11,268 bases of DNA from Arthrobacter sp. (GTDB taxonomy: Bacteria; Actinomycetota; Actinomycetes; Actinomycetales; Micrococcaceae), in the NCBI GenBank assembly GCA_025464545.1, contig JAODMA010000077.1, forward strand, positions 1-11,268. Direction: 5' to 3'. The notes beneath the pieces were generated by a model. The model did not search any database. It was given only the letters and a program-made list of their open reading frames with translations, and was not told the origin of the DNA. Shown one piece after another: positions 1 through 5,854 of the stretch; position 1 is the first letter of the stretch, and each line of letters begins with the position of its first letter. The translations under genes were made by a program, and so were the position numbers.

Positions 1-46
1 TCTTGGCTCGACGGCGGTTATTCGGCTGAAAAGTCCGCTTGCTCAC
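1..46 (-). CDS. rpmH: 50S ribosomal protein L34, N-terminal part (cut by window edge)
   Basis: Read on the minus strand from a GTG at 46-44, the first fifteen residues are MSKRTFQPNNRRRAK, which is the characteristic start of bacterial ribosomal protein L34, a small basic protein of the large subunit. Family members are only about 45 residues long, so roughly two thirds of the gene lies beyond the left edge. A GGAG ribosome binding site sits 8 bases upstream of the GTG (complement of 55-58), and in-frame stops further upstream support this start. The gene is divergent from dnaA, as is usual at bacterial origins, where rpmH, rnpA and yidC run away from oriC. Fragment length is the only limit on confidence. 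Confidence 0.93.
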   Translation of the reverse strand, partial: MSKRTFQPNNRRRAK

Positions 47-115
47 GTTAGTTACTCCAGTGGATCAAAGGTGCGCCCACCCGATCAAGGGGAAGAACTG
101 GCCGACGCTAAGTTT

Positions 116-144
116 TGTATGTGCCGCTTCCCTCAGACTCGCAA
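116..144 (-). promoter_or_regulatory. Candidate rpmH promoter
   Basis: On the minus strand, TTGCGA (complement of 139-144) is followed after 17 bases by CATACA (complement of 116-121). This is a fair match to a housekeeping -35/-10 pair and would give a leader of about 60 bases before the rpmH GTG at 46. A second, less well spaced possibility lies further out: TATTTT (complement of 167-172) preceded by TTGTGC (complement of 188-193), with a 15-base spacer. Both are inferred from sequence pattern only. Confidence 0.3.
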
Positions 145-265
145 GACGCGGGGCGTCGGGGAGATAAAAATAGAGGGCGAAAAGCGTGCACAAAGGACTT
201 CACAACGTTAGGGCTAAACCGCCCCCAGAGTCAAACCGAGGGACGCTTCACAGCCTTTCCCCAGC

Positions 266-436
266 TGTGGCTAACCCCTGTCGCTGCCTGTGGATGAAGT
301 GCGTCACGGCACCCGATTTGGAACTACAGCCGTGTGATTATCCACAGGACAGACCCTAGCTATCTTCTAGGTTTTTCATCCCCTAGAGTGTCCCAGTAGC
401 CAATTATCCACGGACTGTGCATAACCCTGTGGATTA
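266..436. promoter_or_regulatory. DnaA box cluster upstream of dnaA
   Basis: Six sites resemble the DnaA box TTATNCACA. They are 266-274 (minus, TTAGCCACA), 289-297 (minus, TCATCCACA), 338-346 (plus, TTATCCACA, perfect), 404-412 (plus, TTATCCACG), 416-424 (minus, TTATGCACA, fits the consensus) and 428-436 (minus, TAATCCACA). The last three start exactly 12 bases apart, leaving 3-base gaps. Such clusters next to dnaA mediate autoregulation and can be part of a bipartite origin; which of these applies here is inference. The site sequences themselves are directly visible. Confidence 0.8.
338..366 (+). promoter_or_regulatory. Candidate dnaA promoter overlapping a DnaA box
   Basis: TATCTT at 361-366 fits the actinobacterial -10 pattern TANNNT. 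Seventeen bases upstream, at 338-343, the -35 position holds TTATCC, which is also the first two thirds of the perfect DnaA box 338-346. DnaA bound there would occlude RNA polymerase, which fits the known autorepression of dnaA genes. The -35 match is poor, so the exact promoter is uncertain; transcription would begin near 373 and leave a leader of about 138 bases that includes three more boxes. Confidence 0.3.
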
Positions 437-510
437 AGCCGGCGCCAGCGCACTGGTTCGGGCCTTGTGGCTGCAGGTAATGCAGGCAAGCAAGTTTGAG
501 GAACTGATTG

Positions 511-1932
511 ATGACAGTAGACGAAGCCAACCAAGCAAACACTGTCGGAAGTTCCTGGCGGCGGGTAGTGAGCCTTCTCGAGAACGACCACCGTGTTTCA
601 CCCCGGCAGCGCGGCTTCGTCATCCTCGCCCAGGCGCAGGGACTCATCGGTTCCACCCTCCTGGTGGCAGTTCCAAACGAGCTCACCCGTGAGGTTTTGC
701 AAACCCAGGTCAAGGAAGCCCTCGACGACGCCCTCCGCAACGTTTTCTCAGATGAAATCCGCTGCGCCATCGACGTAGACACGGACCTGGTCCCGCTGCA
801 CACCGAACCGGAACCCGCCGTCGAGCTGGCCCTGGCAGCCGATCCGACCGTGGAGCTGAAACCGCAGCCGATGCTGCCCAGCACTTCCCACGAATTTGGC
901 CGCCTAAATCCGAAGTATGTCTTCGACACCTTCGTGATCGGTTCTTCGAACCGGTTCGCCCACGCTGCTGCCGTGGCAGTAGCCGAGGCGCCGGCCAAGG
1001 CTTACAACCCGTTGTTCATCTACGGCGACTCCGGCCTGGGCAAGACCCACCTGTTGCACGCGATCGGGCATTACGCCCGACGGCTCTACAGCGGCATCCG
1101 CGTCCGCTACGTGAACTCCGAAGAATTCACCAACGACTTCATCAACTCCATCCGCGACGATGAGGGCACCAGCTTCAAGACGACCTACCGCAACGTCGAC
1201 GTGCTGCTCATCGATGACATCCAGTTTCTGGCCGGCAAGGACCGGACGCTGGAGGAGTTCTTCCACACGTTCAACGCCCTGCACAACAACAACAAACAGG
1301 TCGTCATCACCTCGGACCAGCCGCCGAAGCTGCTCGCGGGCTTCGAAGACCGGATGAAATCGCGTTTCGAGTGGGGCCTGCTGACTGATATCCAGCCGCC
1401 CGAACTGGAAACGCGTATCGCCATCCTCCGGAAGAAGGCGCTCAGCGAGGGGCTCTCCGCCCCCGACGATGCCCTCGAGTACATCGCGTCGAAGATCTCC
1501 AGCAACATCCGCGAACTTGAGGGTGCCCTGATCCGGGTGACCGCGTTTGCGAGCCTGAACCGGCAGCCGGTGGATGTGGCGCTGGCCGAGATGGTGCTCA
1601 AGGACCTCATCACCGACGACGGAGCCCAGGAGATCACCTCGGCGCAGATCCTCACGCAGACAGCCGACTACTTCAAGCTCAGCATGGAGGAACTCTGCAG
1701 CAAGTCGCGGACCAGGACGCTGGTGACCGCGCGGCAGATCGCCATGTACCTCTGCCGGGAGCTCACGGATATGTCACTCCCGAAGATCGGCCAGGAACTC
1801 GGAGGCCGGGACCACACCACGGTGATCCACGCCGACCGCAAGATCCGGGAACTGATGGCCGAACGGCGTGTGATCTACAACCAGGTGACCGAGCTGACCA
1901 ACAGGATCAAGCAACAGCAGCGCAATTCCTGA
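511..1932 (+). CDS. dnaA: Chromosomal replication initiator protein DnaA
   Basis: DnaA is the AAA+ initiator that binds DnaA boxes, melts the origin and helps load the DnaB helicase. The 473-residue product has the four usual domains: an N-terminal interaction domain (about 1-85), a short variable linker (about 86-130), the AAA+ core starting at NPKYVFDTFVIG (133-144), and the DNA-binding domain at the end. Visible motifs are Walker A GDSGLGKT (172-179), Walker B LLIDD (232-236), sensor 1 around VVITSD (264-269), an arginine-finger segment RMKSRFEWGL (281-290), sensor 2 NIRELEGAL with R334, and the DnaA signature GGRDHTTVIHA (431-441). I chose the ATG at 511 over an adjacent in-frame TTG at 508 because GAGGA at 498-502 is 8 bases from the ATG and only 5 from the TTG. 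The linker is short compared with Streptomyces. DnaA boxes flank the gene on both sides, suggesting autoregulation. Confidence 0.98.
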   Translation: MTVDEANQANTVGSSWRRVVSLLENDHRVSPRQRGFVILAQAQGLIGSTLLVAVPNELTREVLQTQVKEALDDALRNVFSDEIRCAIDVDTDLVPLHTEPEPAVELALAADPTVELKPQPMLPSTSHEFGRLNPKYVFDTFVIGSSNRFAHAAAVAVAEAPAKAYNPLFIYGDSGLGKTHLLHAIGHYARRLYSGIRVRYVNSEEFTNDFINSIRDDEGTSFKTTYRNVDVLLIDDIQFLAGKDRTLEEFFHTFNALHNNNKQVVITSDQPPKLLAGFEDRMKSRFEWGLLTDIQPPELETRIAILRKKALSEGLSAPDDALEYIASKISSNIRELEGALIRVTAFASLNRQPVDVALAEMVLKDLITDDGAQEITSAQILTQTADYFKLSMEELCSKSRTRTLVTARQIAMYLCRELTDMSLPKIGQELGGRDHTTVIHADRKIRELMAERRVIYNQVTELTNRIKQQQRNS

Positions 1933-1971
1933 GCCGTCCGGCCCCGCACTCCTACCTTATTAACAGGGGCC

Positions 1972-2170
1972 TGTGGACAACCCTGTGGACAGTTAAGGGG
2001 ACAACAGCGGTTAATGGGCTTAAAACCCTTAAGGCATCTGTGGATCAGCGAAACCGCCAAAGATGTTATCCCCATCCACACCCTGTTTAAAACCTGCTCT
2101 GCCCACAGTCCATGAACAGGGCTTAACCCCGGAACGGCACCGCGAAACAGGGTTATCCACAGTTTCCACA
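1972..2170. promoter_or_regulatory. DnaA box cluster of oriC
   Basis: Box-like 9-mers are 1972-1980 (minus, TTGTCCACA), 1984-1992 (minus, CTGTCCACA), 2039-2047 (minus, TGATCCACA), 2066-2074 (plus, TTATCCCCA), 2072-2080 (plus, CCATCCACA, overlapping the former), 2153-2161 (plus, TTATCCACA, perfect) and 2162-2170 (plus, GTTTCCACA, directly abutting). Forms such as TTGTCCACA are common in actinobacterial origins, where the box is looser in its first three positions. Weaker candidates, for example CTGCCCACA at 2099-2107, were left out. The first pair has a 3-base CCC gap and the last pair has none. Confidence 0.85.
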
Positions 2171-2230
2171 GCAGTTATTAACACTACTAATCCCAAGAAA
2201 ATGAAATTCCCTCAAACAACAGTTTCGATC
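2171..2230. other. Probable DNA unwinding element with DnaA-trio-like triplets
   Basis: I count 39 A/T bases in these 60, a sharp contrast with the surrounding high-GC sequence. The stretch follows directly after two abutting boxes (2153-2170). After GCAG comes TTA TTA ACA CTA CTA (2175-2189). Four of these five triplets have the form C/T-T-A, the complement of the 3'-(G/A)AT-5' DnaA-trio described for the Bacillus subtilis basal unwinding system. The order box, short GC step, trios, AT-rich tract matches that arrangement. Unwinding itself is inferred, not shown. Confidence 0.6.
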
Positions 2231-2515
2231 CGCTCCCTCGCCGGGCCCAGGCCCGTCCCGGACCGGGGCCGGATACCAGGCTGCGGGCCACCGGGTGGAA
2301 CCACACGGATGTAACCCGGGGATGGGAGAAACCCGTTCCTTGGGGCTAAGCTGTCTGCAGTGCGTCCGTCCCGGATTCCATTTGTGGTTCCCAGCTGGGC
2401 CATGGACCCGGGCAGCAGGCGCCTCACTTGTTGACGGCATGCGGCTACCCCGCTGGATGCCGTGGCAGCCCGGCGATTTAGCAATGACAGCAGTAATGAA
2501 AGGCGGCACCCTTCC

Positions 2516-3640
2516 GTGAAGTTCAGAGTCGAACGGGACGTCCTGGCAGAAGCCGTGACCTGGACCGCCCGGTCGTTGTCTCCGCGGCCGCCAGTACCGG
2601 TACTTTCCGGGCTGCTTCTCAAGGCCGAGGCCGGTACTGTGAGCCTCTCGAGCTTCGACTACGAAACATCGGCCAGGCTGGAAATCGGCGCGGACATCAC
2701 CACCGAAGGCACCATCCTGGTGTCGGGTCGGCTCCTTGCAGACATCTGCCGAAGCCTGCCGTCTGCCCCCGTCGACGTTGAGACTGACGGCAACAAAGTC
2801 ACCCTCACCTGCCGCCGAAGCAGCTTCCATCTCGCCACAATGCCCGAGGCGGAATACCCGCCGCTGCCGGCGTTGCCGCCGATCAGCGGAACCGTTCCCG
2901 GCGATTCGTTCGCCCAAGCCGTGTCCCAGGTGATCATCGCCGCCAGCAAGGATGACACCCTGCCCATCCTGACCGGCGTGCGGATGGAGATCGAGGACGA
3001 TCTCATCACCCTGTTGGCTACGGACCGCTACCGGCTCGCGATGCGTGAGGTGCCGTGGAAGCCCGTAACACCCGGAATTTCCACCAGTGCGCTGGTCAAG
3101 GCCAAGACGCTCAACGAAGTCGCCAAGACGCTCGGCGGCAGCGGCGACATCAACATCGCCCTTGCCGATGACGACAGCCGCCTCATCGGTTTCGAGAGCG
3201 GCGGACGCACCACCACCTCCCTCCTGGTCGACGGCGACTACCCCAAGATCCGCTCGCTGTTCCCGGATTCAACGCCGATCCATGCGACGGTGCAGACCCA
3301 GGAACTCGTCGAGGCCGTACGACGGGTCTCGCTCGTCGCCGAACGCAACACTCCGGTCCGCCTTGCCTTCACTCAGGGCCAGCTGCACCTCGACGCGGGC
3401 ACCGGCGAGGATGCCCAGGCCTCCGAAGAACTCGAAGCCCAGCTCAGCGGGGAAGACATTACGGTGGCCTTCAATCCGCACTACCTGGTGGAGGGTCTGA
3501 GCGTGATCGAAACCAAGTACGTCCGGTTCTCCTTCACCTCGGCGCCCAAGCCTGCGATGATCACCGCCCAGCACGACGTGGACGGCGAGGATCAGGGCGA
3601 TTACCGTTACCTGGTCATGCCGGTCCGGCTGCCCAACTAG
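2516..3640 (+). CDS. dnaN: DNA polymerase III beta subunit (sliding clamp)
   Basis: The beta clamp is a ring-shaped dimer that tethers DNA polymerase III and other partners to DNA. The product has 374 residues, the usual length, built of three similar domains of about 120 residues. Recognisable parts are the start VKFRVERDVLAEAVTW (read as M at the GTG), RPPVPVLSGLLL in domain I, ATDRYRLA (168-175) in domain II and the conserved C-terminal end MPVRLPN (368-374), part of the partner-binding pocket region. I chose GTG at 2516 rather than the in-frame GTG at 2462, because clamp proteins begin at M-K-F-R-V and the 18 extra residues (MAARRFSNDSSNERRHPS) look like non-coding sequence. A purine-rich AAAGGCGG lies at 2499-2506, 9 bases before the start. 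It is probably the first gene of a dnaN-gnd-recF-dciA transcription unit. Confidence 0.97.
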   Translation: MKFRVERDVLAEAVTWTARSLSPRPPVPVLSGLLLKAEAGTVSLSSFDYETSARLEIGADITTEGTILVSGRLLADICRSLPSAPVDVETDGNKVTLTCRRSSFHLATMPEAEYPPLPALPPISGTVPGDSFAQAVSQVIIAASKDDTLPILTGVRMEIEDDLITLLATDRYRLAMREVPWKPVTPGISTSALVKAKTLNEVAKTLGGSGDINIALADDDSRLIGFESGGRTTTSLLVDGDYPKIRSLFPDSTPIHATVQTQELVEAVRRVSLVAERNTPVRLAFTQGQLHLDAGTGEDAQASEELEAQLSGEDITVAFNPHYLVEGLSVIETKYVRFSFTSAPKPAMITAQHDVDGEDQGDYRYLVMPVRLPN

Positions 3641-3710
3641 CCGGCAGCTGCCGGTCGGCGTAGTAGAAACCACAGCAGCACGATCCAGCTGACCTGCCCG
3701 GCGTACCGGG
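3641..3710 (+). other. Two short GC-rich hairpins between dnaN and gnd
   Basis: The first follows the dnaN stop codon immediately: CCGGCAGCTGCCGG (3641-3654) is a perfect palindrome that can fold as a 5-bp stem with an AGCT loop. The second, CCCGG-CGTA-CCGGG (3697-3710), is a 5-bp stem with a 4-base loop. Neither is followed by a run of T, so they are not classical terminators. They could modestly attenuate transcription or protect the dnaN 3' end; no function is shown. Confidence 0.4.
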
Positions 3711-3749
3711 TCCAAGCTCCCACACCCAGCGCAGAAAAGAGTTCACACC

Positions 3750-4634
3750 GTGCACATCGGACTTATCGGCCTTGGCAAAATGGGGTTCAACATGCGTGAA
3801 CGGCTCCGCGCGGGTGGAATTGACGTCACCGGCTTTGATCGGAACCCGGACGTAACGGATGTCGCGAGTGTGGACGAGCTCGTCGCCACCGTTCCGGCGC
3901 CCCGACTGATCTGGGTAATGGTTCCGTCCGGCGTGATCACCGATGCCGTTATCACCGAGCTCGGCGCCAAACTCGAAGCCGGCGACCTGGTGATCGACGG
4001 CGGGAATTCCCGCTACACCGAGGACCAGAAACACGGCGCGGCCTTGGCTGAAAAGGGCGTCCGCTTCGCGGACTGCGGGGTTTCCGGCGGCGTTTGGGGT
4101 CTCCAAAACGGTTACGGCCTGATGGCCGGCGGGGATCCTGCCGACATCGAACGGGCCCTGCCGGTTTTCGACGCGCTCCGCCCCGAAGGCGACCGTGCGG
4201 ACAGCTTCGTCCACGTCGGCGGCATCGGCGCCGGCCATTACGCCAAGATGGTCCACAACGGGATCGAGTATGGCCTGATGCAGGCTTACGCCGAAGGCTA
4301 TGAACTCCTCGCGGCCAAAGACATCGTCACGGACCTTCCGGGAACGTTCCGGGCGTGGCAAAAGGGCACCGTCGTCCGCTCCTGGCTGCTGGACCTTATG
4401 GTCAAGGCCCTGGAGGAGGATCCCGGACTGGTTTCTATCGACGACTACGTCGAGGATTCCGGCGAAGGACGCTGGACTGTGGAAGAAGCCATCGCCAACG
4501 CTGTTCCCGCCCCGGCCATCACGGCAGCGCTGTTTGCACGTTTCGCATCCCGTGAGGACAATTCGCCGGCCATGAAGATGGTTTCCGCTTTGCGCCACCA
4601 GTTCGGCGGGCATGCCACCCGTCCGGCGAAATAG
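3750..4634 (+). CDS. gnd: 6-phosphogluconate dehydrogenase, decarboxylating, short type
   Basis: The enzyme oxidatively decarboxylates 6-phosphogluconate to ribulose 5-phosphate and reduces NAD(P), the last oxidative step of the pentose phosphate pathway, in the cytoplasm. The 294-residue product belongs to the short family (about 300 residues, as opposed to about 470 for the E. coli type). The N-terminal Rossmann motif is GLGKMG (7-12). The substrate signature follows at DCGVSGGVWG (108-117), and the catalytic segment KMVHNGIEYG gives K166 and E173, seven residues apart like the catalytic Lys/Glu pair of the family. The GTG start at 3750 gives the standard beginning MHIGLIGLGKMG and has AAAAGAG (3735-3741) 8 bases upstream. 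It lies 109 bases after dnaN and 26 before recF; this placement is well known in Actinobacteria. NAD versus NADP preference cannot be decided by eye. Confidence 0.95.
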   Translation: MHIGLIGLGKMGFNMRERLRAGGIDVTGFDRNPDVTDVASVDELVATVPAPRLIWVMVPSGVITDAVITELGAKLEAGDLVIDGGNSRYTEDQKHGAALAEKGVRFADCGVSGGVWGLQNGYGLMAGGDPADIERALPVFDALRPEGDRADSFVHVGGIGAGHYAKMVHNGIEYGLMQAYAEGYELLAAKDIVTDLPGTFRAWQKGTVVRSWLLDLMVKALEEDPGLVSIDDYVEDSGEGRWTVEEAIANAVPAPAITAALFARFASREDNSPAMKMVSALRHQFGGHATRPAK

Positions 4635-4660
4635 TCCTGCCCTGAAATCCTGAACCCGGC

Positions 4661-5854
4661 GTGTATCTAGAACAACTCTCGCTCACGGATTTCCGCAGTT
4701 ACGCCCAGGTGGACCTCAGCCTGGAGCCCGGCGTCACTGTTCTGGTGGGATCCAACGGCATCGGCAAAACCAACCTGATGGAAGCCATCGGCTACCTTGC
4801 CACGCTCAGTTCGCACCGGGTCAGTTCGGACGCCCCCCTGCTGCGCTTCGACACCGACAGGGCCCTGATCCGGGCCAGGCTGGTCCGCGGTGAGCAGTCG
4901 ACCGTGCTGGAACTCGAAATTAATGCGAGCCGGGCCAACCGTGCCCGCATCAACCGCAGCAATCCGGTCCGGGCCCGGGACATCCTGGGTATCTGCCAGA
5001 CGGTGCTCTTTGCGCCGGAAGACCTGGCCCTGGTGAAGGGTGACCCGTCCAGCCGTCGTCGTTTTCTGGATGAGCTGCTGGTCAGCCTGGTTCCGCGCCA
5101 TGCCGCGACACGCAGTGACTATGACCGGGTGCTCAAGCAGCGCAACGCGCTGCTCAAATCCTCCCGGGCCGGTAAGTTCACCGCGGGCCACGAAGCAACA
5201 TTGGATGTGTGGGACCAGCACATGGCGAGGGCCGGTGCCGAGCTGCTGTACGCCAGGCTCGAATTGGTGGAACTACTCCGGCCACACCTTAAGAGCGCCT
5301 ACGCACAACTCACCGACGGGTCCAAGGAAGCGGGCGCCGTCTACCGCTCGACGCTGCAGGGTGTGTTCGAGGACGACGGCGCCGCGATAGCGGCACCGGA
5401 TGGCGCGCCGGCGGAGGACCTGCACCATTTGTCCGTCGCTGAACTCACCGAGCGCTACGTCCAGGCCTTCGCTGCGTCCCGCCGCAAGGAGCTGGAGCGC
5501 GGCATTTCCCTCGTCGGACCGCATCGTGATGAGCTCGAGCTCGTGCTGGGACGGGCCCCGGCGAAGGGGTATGCCTCGCATGGCGAAACCTGGTCCATGT
5601 GTCTGTCCCTGCGCCTCGCCTCGTACTACGTGATGCTGGATGATGCACGCACCGGCGGCTCGGCTCCCATCCTGATCCTGGACGACGTTTTCGCCGAGCT
5701 CGACGTTCAGCGACGGCGTAAACTGGCGGCCATAGTATCCGGCGCCGAGCAGGTGCTCGTGACGGCCGCTGTCGAGGATGACATTCCCGCGGAGCTGGCC
5801 GGACGGCGGGTGAAGGTTGTCCCGGGAGGAATCGATGAGCTGGAAGTTCAATGA
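4661..5854 (+). CDS. recF: DNA replication and repair protein RecF
   Basis: RecF is an SMC-like ATPase that binds gapped DNA and, with RecO and RecR, helps load RecA at gaps and stalled forks. The 397-residue product shows the expected order: an N-terminal YLEQLSLTDFRSY segment, Walker A GSNGIGKT (30-37), a central coiled-coil-like arm region, the RecF motif SLVGPHRDEL (283-292), the ABC-type signature around SHGE (306-309), and Walker B LILDD followed by VFAELD (to 348) with D341/D342. The GTG start at 4661 matches the family N-terminus exactly, but no clear Shine-Dalgarno sequence precedes it, so translation may depend on ribosomes arriving from gnd, whose stop is 26 bases upstream. The stop codon overlaps the start of the next gene as ATGA, indicating translational coupling. 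Confidence 0.97.
   Translation: MYLEQLSLTDFRSYAQVDLSLEPGVTVLVGSNGIGKTNLMEAIGYLATLSSHRVSSDAPLLRFDTDRALIRARLVRGEQSTVLELEINASRANRARINRSNPVRARDILGICQTVLFAPEDLALVKGDPSSRRRFLDELLVSLVPRHAATRSDYDRVLKQRNALLKSSRAGKFTAGHEATLDVWDQHMARAGAELLYARLELVELLRPHLKSAYAQLTDGSKEAGAVYRSTLQGVFEDDGAAIAAPDGAPAEDLHHLSVAELTERYVQAFAASRRKELERGISLVGPHRDELELVLGRAPAKGYASHGETWSMCLSLRLASYYVMLDDARTGGSAPILILDDVFAELDVQRRRKLAAIVSGAEQVLVTAAVEDDIPAELAGRRVKVVPGGIDELEVQ

Larger units (their letters stand above)
47..510. other. rpmH-dnaA divergent intergenic region
   Basis: This 464-base stretch has no convincing gene. A 60-codon open frame at 115-297 has no recognisable product or ribosome binding site and runs into the DnaA box region. 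The left part (47-250) would carry the rpmH promoter and leader and includes a short A-rich patch (161-172). The right part (260-440) is rich in DnaA-box-like 9-mers and should hold the dnaA promoter. The last bases carry the dnaA ribosome binding site, GAGGA at 498-502. Confidence 0.8.
1933..2515. other. oriC: dnaA-dnaN intergenic region, probable oriC
   Basis: This 583-base region is where actinobacterial origins are normally found. The left part (1933-2170) carries the DnaA boxes, mixed with TTAA-centred motifs. It is followed by an AT-rich stretch (2171-2230). The right part (2231-2515) is GC-rich and has no boxes that I trust. It contains a possible stem (GGCCC at 2250-2254 with GGGCC at 2266-2270), the palindrome CCAGCTGG at 2391-2398, and the dnaN leader. 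An 83-codon open frame at 2063-2314 runs through the boxes and is not considered a gene. Gene context, box density and the AT-rich element together make the oriC call strong; the exact limits are inferred. Confidence 0.88.

Noticed and set aside
115..297. 60-codon open frame upstream of dnaA
   Set aside because: No ribosome binding site, no recognisable product, unusual composition, and it runs through DnaA boxes; treated as non-coding.
508..510. TTG start of dnaA one codon upstream of the ATG
   Set aside because: Only 5 bases from the GAGGA site, while ATG 511 is 8 bases away and is the stronger start codon.
2063..2314. 83-codon open frame inside oriC
   Set aside because: It crosses the DnaA boxes and the AT-rich opening element, lacks a ribosome binding site and matches no family I know.
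2431..2459. dnaN promoter with TTGACG at 2431-2436
   Set aside because: The -35 is good but no acceptable -10 lies at 16-18 bases (TGGATG at best), so it is not listed as a feature.
2462..2515. N-terminal extension of dnaN from GTG 2462
   Set aside because: The clamp family starts at M-K-F-R-V, which corresponds to GTG 2516; the 18 extra residues look like translated leader.
2153..2917. 254-codon antisense frame over oriC and dnaN
   Set aside because: Long antisense frames are expected opposite GC-rich genes; it covers oriC boxes and shows no domain.
3615..4613. 332-codon antisense frame over gnd
   Set aside because: Mirror of the codon bias of gnd; no recognisable motif or start signals.
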